Below the pieces are notes generated by a model. That model was given only the letters and a program-made list of their open reading frames with translations, had not been told where the DNA came from and searched no databases. Below, in pieces: positions 45,686-58,122 of a DNA stretch of 64,000 nt; position 1 is the first letter of the stretch, and every line of letters starts with the position of its first letter. The position numbers and the translations under genes are program-made. Source of the DNA: Hymenopellis radicata (lineage: Eukaryota; Basidiomycota; Agaricomycetes; Agaricales; Physalacriaceae); the NCBI GenBank assembly GCA_015501595.1, contig JADNRX010000085.1, positions 108,871 through 172,870 on the forward strand. Reading direction: 5' to 3'.

Positions 45686-46360
45686 TTGCCTCCGTGAAGG
45701 TGACGGTGGGAGCAAACCTGTTGTGGTAAACGATTTTGATAATCAGCGTGTACGTGATGACGATGACGAGACGTACAGATAAGATAACGTCAATTCCAGA
45801 GAATTCGCCGCATTTTGTGCTGAACAAGGCTTCATGAATAGATGCACGTATGTGTTGAAGGGTAAGATGGTAAGGAGCAGTTTGATCGGGCCCGACTCTC
45901 CTCGATCGCCATTGAGAAAGGTGTTTCGTAGGACAAACTGGTTTATCAAATTCTACAGCAGTAACGTAACTGAACATCTCCAGCAAGTTCAATGCCAGTT
46001 CAATACAGGACATCGCGCCTCCACCCTCCGTGAACTTTCCGTACTGTATCAACAGTTCTCAACCTACTCCTGTTATTCGGCTCTTTTCAAGTGAAATCTC
46101 CTCATTTTCGTTAGATTGATGCTTCTAGTCTCCCTATTCATATATCGGCGACTTTACGAGCTACGGTCTACGGAATTGCAGAAATGATAAGCAATGGTTT
46201 GTGAAAGCATACTCGGCGCACTGAAAACCCTTCTACATATAGGGAGCAGAACTGGTCCTCTTCGCGATAGCCAGGATGTAGTATCTGTAAAATAGAACCA
46301 TCAACTGCATAGAATGTGAAGAGCAAGATGTATATTTCTCTGTACTTAGATACAAAGGAA
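45686..46360. other. Intergenic
   Basis: 675 bp between the SNF1 start and the TFIIE-beta stop, both minus strand. It contains the SNF1 promoter; no gene or clear motif recognised. Confidence 0.4.
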
Positions 46361-47407
46361 TCACTTCCCGGGAACAACAAAGTCTCTCGACAAATCGATC
46401 TCGCCCTTCAAATGCGTATTCGTGATACGCACTTGGCGTTGTCGTGGCGCTCCTCCCTTCTTTCCCTTCTTCTTCGCACCAGGCGCCTTTGGCGGAGCCG
46501 CGTGACTAGCGGTAACCTGTAAGCCTTCCGTGGCAAGCTGTCTGAGCAAGTCGACATCATCTGGCACATGTAGCTCATGCCACAAGTCCATGAATTCTAC
46601 CAGCGAACACGTATCAGAAGGACGATGTGAATGAACCGAAATAGTCACCTTTTTCAACGTTTGCACCCCCACTTTCTTCGTCAGGTTTGACCTCGTTCCA
46701 GAAGACCATTTTGAGCTGGCCATCTTTGGCAGTACGGGTGACGAGGACTTCTCCTTCCTTCTCGAGCTCTTCGACAGCGGCCGGCGCTTCTTTCCAAGTT
46801 TCTTTGAGATCACGTACTGCGATGCCTCCACCTTTTCGTGTCCGTCGTTGGATTTCTGTTAAGAGCGAGGCTTTGTTTTTGAAATTGAATTCATGCTGTA
46901 GCAAGATGAACGATAATAACTTTGACAGAAAAGGAGAGTGCTGACCTTGTAGCTGTACAGATCGGTTCGAGGATCCCAAGCTATCTTATCATGGGCCTTA
47001 AATTTCTCCAGAAGAATGCGGTCTGTGTCTAGGGGGGTGTTGGTGATGATAGCCAAGTCTTGTAGTCGCATAGGATTAGGTGTGCCCTAACATTCATGAG
47101 ACACAGTTCGAGTGTACATGAAAAGAGGTACCTTGAGATGATTGACTGCATAGACAAGCTGAGTATTGACATGTACACCGGTTCCAGTATCGGCTGGCTG
47201 CGAATAGACAATATCTGGGGCAGAGTGAGCGACGAGCAACAGCCTGGGCCGTTACTAACTGGCTTTGGGACGTTTCTTCTTCGATGCAGCAGGCTGTTCC
47301 GAGGCGGCTGTGGCAGATGATGCACCGGGATTCGAGTGCCACGACGAGTAGTCCTGTCGCTGGAGGACGTTCTTAAAGGCAGCAGCGTCAGCGGCGAGTT
47401 TGGACAT
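46361..47407 (-). CDS. TFA2: Transcription initiation factor IIE subunit beta
   Basis: TFIIE-beta joins the RNA polymerase II pre-initiation complex, helps recruit TFIIH and binds DNA near the bubble. ATG 47407 gives MSKLAADAAAFKNVLQRQDY; stop TGA 46361-46363. A Lys-rich segment (AASKKKRPK) is followed by two winged-helix parts: HAVNHLKG-type with LEKFKAHDKIAWDPRTDLYS, then after an intron HEFNFKNKASLLTEIQRRTR, GGGIAVRDLKETWKEA and VTRTAKDGQLKMVFWNE. The C-terminal region has FMDLWHELHVPDDVDLLRQL and the family-specific KKGKKGGAPRQRQVRITNTH ending in LKGEIDLSRDF. Four to five short introns. It is divergent from PAN3, with only 193 bp between the two starts, so they share a compact promoter. 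Confidence 0.93.
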
Positions 47408-47600
47408 GGTGGTGAGAGACAGAGAAAGCTCTGACGCTGAGGTCGGCAGCGAGGGCCGGTTCACGTGGTGATCGCTGTTTGTGAATTGTTGGGCGCCCTT
47501 CTCCCTGGTCACCGACTGATACCCAGTCGCCCACTGCTGGACAGCGTCGAGGCGTCCAGTTCTCCCTTTGACTTTCCTTTTTCTCCTTTCATCGTTGCTT

Positions 47601-49956
47601 ATGGCTTTCTTTTCTCGCCCTCAGTCATCCGCTGCTATCCGCATTGTCAACCCCAATACGACCCAGGACGACTCCAAGCAGGTCCCCACTCGCAAGGGTC
47701 AGTTCTGCTATTGATTTGATATCCCTTTACTCACTGCCTTCAGACTCGGTTCAGCGCCAGTGTCGCAATGTCGCGATCTACGGGTATGTCTCTATCTTGT
47801 TGCTCAGCGATGTATTGCCTATGTCCACCTCCAGCTCGTGTAAATACCAAGACAAGGGCTGCGTGTATTCCCATCCTTCGGTAAGCATTCTCGATAGCTA
47901 GTGTTCTTGTGCGCTCAGCGTGTCTAGTCGTCGGAAGAGCCCAGGTTTGAGTACGTTGTTAACCTTTCCTATTGATCTACACAGCTCATCCATATCCAGG
48001 ACTCGCTCAGACTCGCCAGCCATCGGTTCACCGCTTACCGCTCGCGCCGTGAATGCTCCCGTCTTTGTGCCCAAGTCGTCCAGTGCTGCAAACATCGCCG
48101 GCCCCGCGTCCCCGCCGCCTTTGACAGCCCGTTCCTCGCTCACTTCGCCGTCTCCACCCTCGCCTTCCCCACAACCTGCCTACCAAGACTTTCCCGCAGA
48201 TGACTCGTATGAATATCATTATAATGGCGAAATGATGAACTCGATGGGAGAGGTACGCGTGTCGTTCTTACGCCGAACTCTGCATCTCACATTCAATCGA
48301 GTTCTATGATGACCAACAGTACGACGTTCCGTATTATCCTGGCACCACCGACGTCTTCATCCGCGAACCACTCAACTATCACCTCTACACCACGACTATT
48401 CCACCTGCATTCCTTCACCACACTGACAGTCATTTCATTCCCTCCTCGTCCGAACTTCGCCAGATTCTCCAGATGCAAAGTGAGATCGTTCACAGTGGCC
48501 CTCCTCCAGGACTCGGTCTTCCTGAAGAACTTCAAGGTTACCACACTCTCCTTCCTCTAGAGGCTGGTGGCCCCGAACGGCGCAAGTTTGGCAGCTGGTA
48601 TTCAACCGTGTATCGCGCCATCAATTCAACCGATGGTGTACCATATGCCCTTCGACGAATTGAGAGTAAGTGTTTCAATTCTGTGAATGCATGTTGCTTA
48701 TTAAGTGATAGATTACCGTCTCATGCATCAAGCGGCGTTCAACCCCATTGAGGCCTGGTCGCGGATACGACACCCGAATATCGTTTCCATAATTGAGGCA
48801 TTCACCACTCGTGCATTCAACGACAGCTCCCTTGTCGTAGCTTATGCGTATCACCCGGGTGCCAAGACGCTTTACGACACGCACTTCAAGACTCAAACCA
48901 CGACGTTCAACCGTGCACTTCAAGCTGTGCAGCCCCAGCCGATCTCCGAGCGGACTCTATGGTCGTACATCATCCAAATCGCTTCTGCCATCCGCAGGGT
49001 GCATGAAGCTGGTATGGCTGTACGTATGATAGACATCTCCAAGATCATTGTGACTGGAAAAAACCGTCTACGTATCGGATCATGTGGAATTTTTGATGTG
49101 CTCGTCTACGACACGCCGCAGGATGTGCATATGCAACAGCTCGAGGATCTTACCATGTTCGGACGTCTGCTCATGGCGCTTTGCTGTATCAATCCGTCTG
49201 CTTATGCTGGGGGCCATTTTCAGAAAAGCCTGGAGATGATTGCCAGACAGTACAGTGCAGATGTGAAGAATGCTGCCATCTTCCTTATTAGCAAGAATAA
49301 CCCGCATCGGGTGAGTTTGTTTTCCTGGGTGATTCGCGTCCTGATCATTGATTGTGAAGAACATCACCCACTTTTTCGAGATCATAAATAGCCGGGTTAT
49401 TGCCGAGATGGACGACGCGCTTCATGCGACGGATTATCTGGAGGGTGAACTTATGGGGGAACTGGAGAATGCGCGTCTCGTGCGGTTGTTGTGCAAGTTC
49501 GGGTTCATCAATGAACGGCCTGAGTGAGTGTGTTTTGTGCGCAGATCTGGCATGTCACTATATCTCCGTCAAGGTTTGCTCGGGATCCCCGGTGGTCAGA
49601 AACCGGTGACCGATATCTCATCAAGCTCTTCCGCGACTATGTCTTCCACCAGATGGACGAGCACGGTAATCCGGTAACTAACCTTGCGCATGTCTTGACG
49701 TGCTTGAACAAGGTACGCTTTGACTTTATGGCCCTGCCAAGGTTATCTCACCGTTTCTCCAGCTCGACGCGGGTTCAGAGGAGAAAGTGATGCTTGTCGC
49801 TCGTGACGAGCAGAGCTGTCTTGTGGTCAGCTATCGGGAAATCAAGTCATGCGTGGATGCTGCATTCAAGTGAGCACTCTTTACACTTTGATACGGACGT
49901 GACTCTGATGAACTTGCAGTGAGCTGTCGCGATCGTCGGGAGGAAAGTACAGATGA
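47601..49956 (+). CDS. PAN3: PAN3, regulatory subunit of the poly(A) nuclease
   Basis: PAN3 dimers bind poly(A)-binding protein and the PAN2 nuclease and start mRNA deadenylation. ATG 47601 gives [20 protein letters not shown]. After two introns the CCCH finger forms ([19 protein letters not shown] then VYSH; C-x8-C-x6-C-x3-H). A disordered Ser/Pro stretch, a PAM2-like region and [12 protein letters not shown] then [18 protein letters not shown] lead to the pseudokinase ([39 protein letters not shown]). The catalytic loop is degenerate ([20 protein letters not shown]), as in all PAN3. The C-terminal coiled coil and knob follow ([36 protein letters not shown]). Stop TGA 49954-49956. Eight or so exons. 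Confidence 0.93.
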
Positions 49957-50448
49957 CGAGGCTATGGAATAAAATAGGTAGAACTAGAAAAAGATTCGGA
50001 AAATGCCAAAAAAATCTGCTTGTCGTTTCACTTGGCTTGGGCCCGAGTCGCCCGACAGTAAATCGTGAGCGATCAAGCGCGATCGAGCCGCTTTTGTCGT
50101 CTGGACCACCATCATCGCGGTTGATCCAGCAACAATCGTTGGGATGCCATTCTTCTTCTTCTTCCCCTAAATCCACGTTCTAAAATCTTTGATATATATT
50201 TCGGAAGGCTGCGTCTTCTGTGGTCCTTAGCAGAGCTGGTACAGAACATTTCCCACATTTCATTCTTCGAGATCGTCCTTGTACGTCTTCCCCAATTCGA
50301 CGTGTATCTAAACCTAAATCCATTCAGGTGAAGAGTCCTTCTATTCGCGCTGGACTAACCGCCGTCCATACCGTGTCCAACCTGTTGCTTCAAAGGCACC
50401 TCCGCATTTAGCGCCAACTAATCCACATCTTCAAGGGCTACGTCTCTA
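49957..50448. other. Intergenic
   Basis: 492 bp between same-strand genes; TTGATATATATTT near 50190 is the only promoter-like element noted. Confidence 0.35.
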
Positions 50449-51728
50449 ATGAACAATCCTCTTTTACTCCCAGAGCTCGTGGAGTTGATCGTTGAACATA
50501 GCGCGGGCGATGAATGGGTGCTCAATTCCGCACTCGTACATGGCTCGGGCTATGGCTGGCTGCAAAATTGCGCACTCATATCACGGGCATGGGCCGCGCC
50601 CTGCCAGCGCGCCCTCTTTCGCCACATTTCCTTGCACGACTCGGACTGGGTAGTCCGCCTCCTCCACCACCTCCGACGCTATTCCCACCTCCAAAATCTC
50701 ATCCAGTGGATGGTACTCTGGCAGACACCCATCCACGGCGAGGCACGGGACGACTATCTATCTTGCCTCATTGCCCTATTCCCTCTTATCCCTCGTTTAA
50801 CCTGTCTCCATGTCAGATTCGACAGACCGGGGGATGCTGGCGACCACCAATTCATCGAAGCACTCGGCGCTTTCCTGCACGCATCTGAATCCCTTACAAA
50901 CCTTGTCGTCAACAATCGTCGAGATGAGACCGATTTTCAACAAATCTTCTCATGTTTAGAAGGCGCCAACGTTAAACGTGTCTCTTTGTACGCGGAGCCC
51001 TACCTGGGCGATGATCCGTTTCCGGTCAGCTCGACACTAAGTGTCGTACACCTTCCTGCCATTGAACAGCTCCGTTTCAATTTGACAGATGTCCTACGAC
51101 TGCACCCTGCTCTCAACTTCTGGCTTCGCCAGCCGGCTATGTTCCCCAATTTAAAACACTTGGAGGTGGTCGTCAATCGACCTTCCGACGTAGGCCTATT
51201 GTTCCGGGATGTTCTGCAACTTCAAGTAGCGCTCCGATTGGAGTCATTCAGATTGGAATTGATGCCTCGTTTGTCTATTATTTGTCTTCTAAAATCAAGT
51301 CCTTAACGAAATCGTTAGGTATACTAGACGACCTGCCGATTTACGAGGGCCTCTTCGAAGGCCTTCACTTCAACCATTTCAAGCTATGTATATCTGAATC
51401 TGGTCCCGGGCGCTCCGGGGCGCAGACACTCATCAACTGGCTCTCCTCCATGTTTCTCCACCTGGCCGATTCGCGCACAACCGTTCATTTCGTCGAACTC
51501 ACGTTCACATTCGTGGAGCTCGACGATGTCGAGGCTGTTTTGGCCGAGTGGGCAACACTTGATGAAGTACTGTCCCATGCGGCATTCAACGGCGTGCAGC
51601 GCATTCACTTCGAGGAGGACTCTGACGAAAAGGCTCTTATCACGGACCGGGCGCAGCCAGAGCCTGCATCCGTGATACGGCGCGCTTTGCCGCGCCTTGC
51701 GAGTCGGGGAGTTCTTTGCTTTGAGTAG
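50449..51728 (+). CDS. F-box-like protein
   Basis: Orphan fungal F-box-type protein. ATG 50449 gives MNNPLLLPELVELIVEHSAG. The box is LPELVELIV with LQNCALISRAWAAPCQRALF and HISLHDSDWVVRLLHHLRRY, then a long region with weak leucine-rich periodicity (RLTCLHVRF, LTNLVVNNRRDETDFQQIFS). An intron at 51269-51318 (GTTTGT/TTAG, 50 nt) joins LELMPR to ILDDLPIYEGLFEG; without it the frame stops after KSSP. The second exon has KLCISESGPG and VHFVELTFTFVELDDVEAVL and ends at TAG 51726-51728. It likely pairs with Skp1 in an SCF ligase; target unknown. It is not closely similar to the F-box gene at 40634. Confidence 0.78.
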
Positions 51729-52284
51729 GGCGGATGGGAGAGTCATACCTAGGTTGATAGATTTTCGTGGGCCTTGCCTGCGGAACGGTATGGTACAGCC
51801 AATGAAGCTCGGGTTTACCAAGATTATTAGACGCGAGTCCTAGACGAGAAACTGAGTTCTTTCGGGTATAGAACTAACACTAAGTCGTACCAGGAATCAA
51901 TCGAATACTCAGGAGTGTTCGAAGATCCCAATGACAGCCACTGTCGGTAGCGGGTCCTTTGTAAGAGCAACTGAGCTATACCGCCTGCGATGATAACATA
52001 GCCACTAGTGAATTCAGACATGGTCGAAGAGTGCAGAGATAGAGATAGCAATAGACGGCCATAGGGAGTACACAGAAGACGCTTAAGTTAGGTGAGTGGA
52101 AAAAAATAGCCTGTTATAGCAAGACTTCGAGCACAGCGAGCAGTGCTGAGACATGAAGGAGTTTCAACGGCAAACCAAAGCTGCGCGGTGAGCGGTGAGC
52201 GGTAGTAGTAAGATCGAAGAGGCATGACTGTGGGTCAGAATCACATTGTGAATATAATAAACTGACAAGTGGTCACGGAATGGA
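51729..52284. other. Spacer between convergent genes
   Basis: 556 bp. A 65-codon minus-strand ORF from ATG 52021 (MSEFTSGYVIIAGGIAQLLL) has one hydrophobic helix but no recognisable family. It is not called as a gene because it sits between two convergent 3' ends and has no supporting splice or neighbour. Confidence 0.35.
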
Positions 52285-53556
52285 CTACTTGAAGCGTACA
52301 ATAACGACAGAGATATCATCGCGCTCGCGCGCCAATGTGACCTTCATCTTCTCAATATCCGTCCCAAAGAGTATATTCTTGATCAGCGTCTCTGCTGCAT
52401 TATCCCCGCCCGAAATACACTCATGTTCAACGCGTCTATCAGAAACGCCGTTCGCAAGAGAGATTATGATGTCCCAGCATTGATCTGGCGTCAGCGGCAG
52501 CGGCAATGCATCCCGCAGGCCGTCGGACCCCAAGACGAGCATATCGCCGGGGAGAAGCTCGTGGCACTGGATGTCCGGTGTACTAGACATGTACGGCATG
52601 TTGGTGTGGCCCTCCTCCTTCCACTCCTCCCACATACCAGGCGGCACGGGTGCGCGATAGAGCCAGGCCAGCCCTCGGGATCCAATGGAGAAGGGTGCTT
52701 TGAGTTGGAAATCACCGAGGGCTGAAGCGAACTTGTGAGAATGGACACGAGATACAGACGATATAAAGACCACAAACCTCGCGTGACACTCAGCCACCCC
52801 AGCAGGCGATCCCACTTGATGAAACTGGTCTCCCCAGGGTGCTCTTGCTCGATTCTTTGCACCTCCTTCGGATTGCTCGCGTTGTGGCTTGAGCTGAGCT
52901 TGATGGGTATCCATCTGTCTTCCTGCAGGCGACCACATACTGAGATATCGCGACTTGGTATCACGCGAATAAATAAACAGATTTACTTACCTGCATCAGA
53001 GTCCCCCAGCGACGCGACCCAGACATGCGTTCTGGCGCGATTGATAAAGGCAACAAGCGCCGTCGACCCAACGATCGCAAGCCGCGCGTCAGTGAACGTC
53101 TGGTCGCCCCGATAGCCCACAACGCGATAGATCTCGCTCTTGTCATTCCACTTTTCATGAGAAAAGTCCTCCCCCTCATCAAACAATTTCGTGAAATTAC
53201 GCAGGAGTGAGCTGTCAAATTCCTCAATCGCCGTCTTCATGATGTGAGGAATGTCAAGACTCGGCCCCATATCCGCGGAAATGCGTGCAGCGATGGCCTT
53301 GGGCAGATTCTGTGAAGCGTACTCTGACACTTCCGAGCTCAAATGTCCTGTAATAAATGTCTCAGTCGAACAGGCGCAACAAAGGACGGGTGCAGGCACC
53401 GTCGAAAATAGAGATCATGGTCCCTTGTTCAAATTCAAAGACGCTGGTTCTATCCTCGTTTTTGGTTTGCAAAGTGGCGTGATGAATGACCATGCCGTCA
53501 ACGTCGAAGGACAGTTTGGTGGCCATTTGCTCATACAGCTGGGTACTAGGCATCAT
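52285..53556 (-). CDS. PP2C-type (PPM) protein phosphatase
   Basis: Metal-dependent Ser/Thr phosphatase. ATG 53556 (MMPSTQLYEQMATKLSFDVD) is chosen because upstream in-frame codons lack another ATG. An early conserved strand (HHATLQTKNEDRTSVFEF) is followed by FDGH, formed by splicing a GTGCCT/ACAG intron; the usual FDGHGG is here FDGHLSSEVSEYA, keeping the Asp-Gly metal site. Later motifs are GSTALVAFI, VWVASLGDSDAG, RLLGWLSVTRALGDFQLKAP, LVLGSDGLRDAL and GGDNAAETLI. The C-terminus EKMKVTLARERDDISVVIVR fits the mitochondrial PDH-phosphatase-like branch, though no clear transit peptide is visible. Stop TAG 52285-52287. Four or so introns. Confidence 0.87.
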
Positions 53557-54025
53557 GATGGTGGGAAAGAAAGATGCTCGATATTGCCTGCCTGTGAATG
53601 ACGCGCACCTCGCCAAACCGTAAGTAGGCGCACAAGAAAATCCTTGCAAATACACAGCGGGTATAGTACAGCATAAAGGTTACAGTATCAACTCAACAAG
53701 ATCACAGTCCAAATACATGCAAAGTGTGGGAGGAGGAAAGATTCAATTGCCGGAGAAAAAAGAACAAAACTGAGTAGCGGATACAAGCGTTGATTGACAG
53801 GATGTGTTGCAGAAACCAAAAGGACAAGGGAAAGAGAAGATTAAGACGTGGGTGGACGGGACAGCATATACGCTGCCTTCTATACATGCAATGACTATAG
53901 TGCCTCCTTGAGATGGCTAGTGTACGTCGTAAAAGTAAAATGGGAATGTAGATTGCATGCACCGGGAGTATCAATGGAAAGGGAAAGCTCAGAAGAAGGA
54001 AAGAAAGAACGAAGACGATAGCATC
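53557..54025. other. Intergenic
   Basis: 469 bp between the PP2C start and the importin-beta stop (same strand). It holds the PP2C promoter; nothing recognised. Confidence 0.35.
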
Positions 54026-57000
54026 TATTGCGTTGCAACTTTAACCATCTGCAAAATGAGTCAGTACAGGACGATGAGAGAATGCAGAAAACACAAACCT
54101 CTCTGGCCCAACGCATCGTCTTCTTCGTCTCAGGGTTCATGCGAGATCTAGCACGGAGCTCGCTAGCGACCCATGGCTGCAAGAGAGCAGCCTTCAGCTG
54201 GCCGCTAGGGAAGCAATCAGCGAGGTCTCCAATGAGACCACAGGACAATTTTATGACGCTTTCCGAGCGCTCTTCATCACTTAGAGAGTGGAAGATGAGC
54301 TCAAGGATGCCATTCGAGTACGGGAGGAGAATGTCCACTGCGAAGGGATGAGCACAAGAACACCATCGAGAGCTCATGTAAACCAACCTTTGGCAGTGTT
54401 CTTCAGGCCAGTGACGATGCCGGTATAAGCCTCCAGGATACCCTCACGCAACTGAGCCACGTAGTCCACAAGGTCATAGTCAAGCTTCACTCACAATCTA
54501 AATGAGTGAGAGCTCATATGAAAAAAGAAACACGTACTGGGTTGACCTCAAGACCGCCTGCCTGTTTCAAAACGCTCATCGTTGTGTCAAGGAAAGGCTC
54601 GAAGTTTGGCCCAATTGCAAGCGCAATGTCGCCGAAACACGATAGGATAGTGATCTTGACGTTACGATTTAGAACCTCGCTCTGCAGGTTCTCGAGTAGG
54701 ACCGTCATGAACGAGTGGGCATATTGAGCGCTCTGCTCGCCAAGAGCGCGCGATATGTCGCCAATGATACCGACTGCGACGGTGCAGAGTTGTGTGTCTT
54801 CGTGAGCCTTGAGAGCCGGGTACAAGAACTGCAGGAAGGCGCTGATATAAGGAGCGAAGGCAGACTCAAGAGCTAGAATGAGAAAGGTCAGACACGGCGA
54901 TATCGTGGAGTTACGATCGACTTACCAGATGCAAGTGCGCCGACGACGAGGAAAGCGTCTTCTAAGACTGTCGAAGTCTTGCCAGCAGCTTGGATTAGCT
55001 GCAAAATCAGCGTCATGATACGGTCTGCTAGAGGCTGAATTCCGTTTCCGAGTTTGCGCACGACACACTGTACAGAAGATGGGTTAACGAATAGACATGT
55101 GTTGTATAGATGAGCTTACAATAACGACAGAACAGATGTTGCTTTGGAGTTCATTCCAATTGTTTTGGTCGTCAACACCGACGATTTGGTTCTACAAAGC
55201 TGTGAGGTTTTAAAAGGACGCGATAAATGCTATAACGTACATGCATCCCCAGCAGATGCTCCATTCGCTGAAGAATGGTAACGACGGTGTTTTGTACAAC
55301 AACAATAGCGTCCGGGGTCGCGTGTGTTAAATAGGATGTCATGGCCTCGTAAGCAGCCGTACGATAGTTGGACTCATTCGATGCACTAAAAAGAACAAGT
55401 TAGCCAATAATTTTTGAGAGTAGGATAAATCCAACCTCTCAGTGACGCGGAGGAGAGCCTGCACAACACCCTCGTAATATGGTGACAATGGCCCTGATTG
55501 AGTTGCCTCAGTGTCCTCCTCATAGTAGACCGAGAACTGGTCCGCCAAATTCATCAGTGCCCAAGCGCAGTTGGTCACGATTCTCGGGCTGTCAGACAAG
55601 CCATTCACGAGCGCAGATATCAACGGATGCAGCTGCATATCCGGCTTGATCACGTTGATGAGCAGTTCACATATACGCCCAAGGGTCCAAGCCGTTGTGT
55701 CCTTGACATGAGTGTTGGCGTCGGTCATCATGCTAATCAGCGTGGGCAGGGCCTGCTCTGCGAGGGGCGTCAAAACTGATGGGTCGGGTCCTTCAAGAAC
55801 CGAGCCGAAGGCCATAACGGCAGCTTCACGGTGGTGCCAGTCTTGGTTTGTGATGTTGGCCTCGATGAAGGGCAACACGGCGGGGACGATAGCATCTTGG
55901 ACAGCACCGGAGAGCAAGCTCAAACATGTCCCAGCAGCCATCGAGACGTTCCATTCGTCTTCGTCGGCGTCTTCTTCTTGCTTGGTGAGCAATCTCAACA
56001 GAACTGGAATGATTTCGGGCAACGCGATCCGAGCAAAGTGTCGCGAATTCGCGCTCTGGCTGTTCGCCGAACTCGATAGCCTTGACAATCGATCAGTCAA
56101 TTGAATTCGATATAGCATAGACACGTACTTCTTGTGCTTCAAGGCTAAGCTCGATTTCTTCTTCACAAACTGTCGACCAAAACTCAACGGCTTGAAGAGC
56201 AACTCGTTCATCTGTGTGGTTCATGCCAACGACCGTCAACTAGACAAAGAAAGTCATCAGTTTGGCGAGAAGAGGACCATAAAAAAGTGGCGCTCACTCC
56301 GAATAATGCTTGCTCCATGTAGAAACCCATTTTTTCCATAATACAAACTCATAATTCGTACGAGACATTCAAAGGCGCCAACTTGAACAGACACGGAGCC
56401 GCTCTGTGTAGCCTCGCATACAACTTGCATGATGTAGTTACGTTCGCCCTAAAAGACGGTCAGCAGCTGTCTAGAGGGCGAAATTTGACGTACATCTCTA
56501 TCAAAATTGTCTCGTACGAACTCTAGAGAGTTGAACAGTGAATGAATGGCGGCCAACTGAACGTCAGGCGATGTTCCTCCTTCCTGGCGCCATGGATAAC
56601 TGCTGTTAAATGTCGTTGGCACGTAGGCTGAGGATTTCAGGGTTTCTGTAAGGTGCTGAATTAGACGACTGGAAGGATTTAAGAGCATAGGACGCACTAT
56701 TGTCTCGCAGATAAAGCCGATAGTCTGTAAAGTGGCGATTTTCAAGTTGGTGTTGGGCTGGTTGTTGACGAAGCCAAGGAGGATAGTAATGAGTTCTGGC
56801 CATTGGTCCTGAGGCAGCTCTACTGCGGCGATGGCAGCGACGACTGGGAGGCAAACTGTCCGGCCTTGAGATTGGGGGATGCGAGGGTCATAAGGGCATC
56901 CTGCTTGATCTTGTTCTTTGTGTTGAGGTCGAGACTTATCCAGCGCTGGCTGTACTCTGATTGCCGTGAAGATTCCTGTGGACATGGGGTAAGATCGGTG

Positions 57001-57374
57001 AAGGACAATGTAGAGGGAATGGTCGCACCCTGGCTGTCAAGGCGTTCTTGAGGGCGAGCCCTGCTGCATTACGAACGTGGAGGGGGTTCGATTCGTCCAG
57101 GAGGACGGCAGAAAGCATGAGCATGTATTGGGGCTAGAAAAAGAAAAAGAAAAGAGCAGACTGCGATTAGATGGGTTAGTCGACGGAGAGCAGAGGGCGA
57201 CGTGCGTAGTTTTCCCTGGAGGCATTCTCGAGCTGCTGTGTGGCATCCTGACGCGTATTTGCATCTAGATAAGAGAGAAGACGGGGTTGTTGGTATTGTG
57301 TGGCGGACAGGACGCGCAAGGATAAAAGGCTCACCTGGAGACAGGGTATTGGCGAGGAGGTCGGTCGCATTCAT
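54026..57374 (-). CDS. KAP95: Importin subunit beta-1
   Basis: Nuclear import receptor that binds importin-alpha or cargo and is released by RanGTP. ATG 57374 gives [14 protein letters not shown]; the first intron follows at once, then [24 protein letters not shown] repeats run through the protein: [53 protein letters not shown], the acidic loop [20 protein letters not shown] that contacts importin-alpha, [52 protein letters not shown], and [17 protein letters not shown] and [20 protein letters not shown] segments. The last splice turns TMRWARE into the family ending MRWAREMVKVATQ, with TAG at 54026-54028. A dozen or more short introns. Divergent from LSM7, with 237 bp between starts. Confidence 0.93.
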
Positions 57375-57611
57375 GGCTGGTGGGCGAGCAAGCGAAAAGA
57401 GGATTGTTGACGACGAGCACAAGAAAAAAAGCTGTTCAATGCCGTGCAGGGATGACGGCGGCGGCGGCAGTGAAAGAGAGAGGAAACGATGGTGGTGGTC
57501 CAGGTGATGGAGAGCAAGATTTGTGGGTGCGTGACTTGTAATTTTCTCGCAGTCACCAGCCACCCAGGCTCTTTGACCTTCCATCACTAGTTTCACTTCT
57601 TTTGTTACCAA

Positions 57612-58122
57612 ATGGCAGACCGAGTCAGTCATTTTGCCCTCATCGCCAGCCTTGATGTCAACTAAAACCTAGGGTCGTGGCTCAGCACCCAGAGGCGCAA
57701 GAGGCGGCAGCACAAGAGGCGGTCGCGGCACTCCAATTTCCTCTGGAGCCGCTCTAGATAAACCCAAACGCGAGGCCATCCTTGATCTCTCAAAGTATGT
57801 CAACGAACGCATCCGCGTCAAATTCACTGGTGGACGGGAAGGTAGGCCTCTGCCTCGTTCTGCTGCCCTTTCTAATTTCCGTCCAGTCACAGGCATGCTC
57901 AAAGGGTACGATCAGCTACTCAACCTCGTGCTTGATGAGGTTGAAGAGGAAATACTTGGTGCGCCGATACAGATCGCCCTTTCTTCTGCTAACAGATCTT
58001 GCAGAGCCACAAATACACAAACGCGCACTTGGCTTGTCGTTCTACGAGGGCCAACCATAACACTTCTCAGTCCCGTTGACGGCTCTGAAGAAATCGAAAA
58101 TCCCTTCCTTGCTCCCGAGTAG
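57612..58122 (+). CDS. LSM7: U6 snRNA-associated Sm-like protein LSm7
   Basis: Subunit of the LSm2-8 ring (U6 snRNA) and the LSm1-7 ring (mRNA decapping). ATG 57612; intron 1 has a GTCAGT donor right after MADR, then a Gly/Arg-rich lead (RGSAPRGARGGSTRGGRG) and the Sm fold: KPKREAILDLSKYVNERIRV, FTGGRE/VTGMLKGYDQLLNL with the Sm1 G-x-D-x-x-x-N-like core, and VLDEVEEEIL. After a third intron the exon reads EPQIHKRALGL, but VVLRGPTITLLSPVDGSEEI, the rest of the conserved Sm2 motif, is one base out of frame. A single missing base at CTTG-TCG explains this. Loss of function in a gene this conserved is unlikely, so a sequencing deletion is favoured. Stop TAG 58120-58122. Confidence 0.88.

Noticed and set aside
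51890..51995. tRNA-like sequence on the minus strand (GGCGGTATAGCTCAGTTG...TTCGAACAC)
   Set aside because: An A-box-like and a weak B-box-like motif are present, but acceptor and anticodon stems do not pair.
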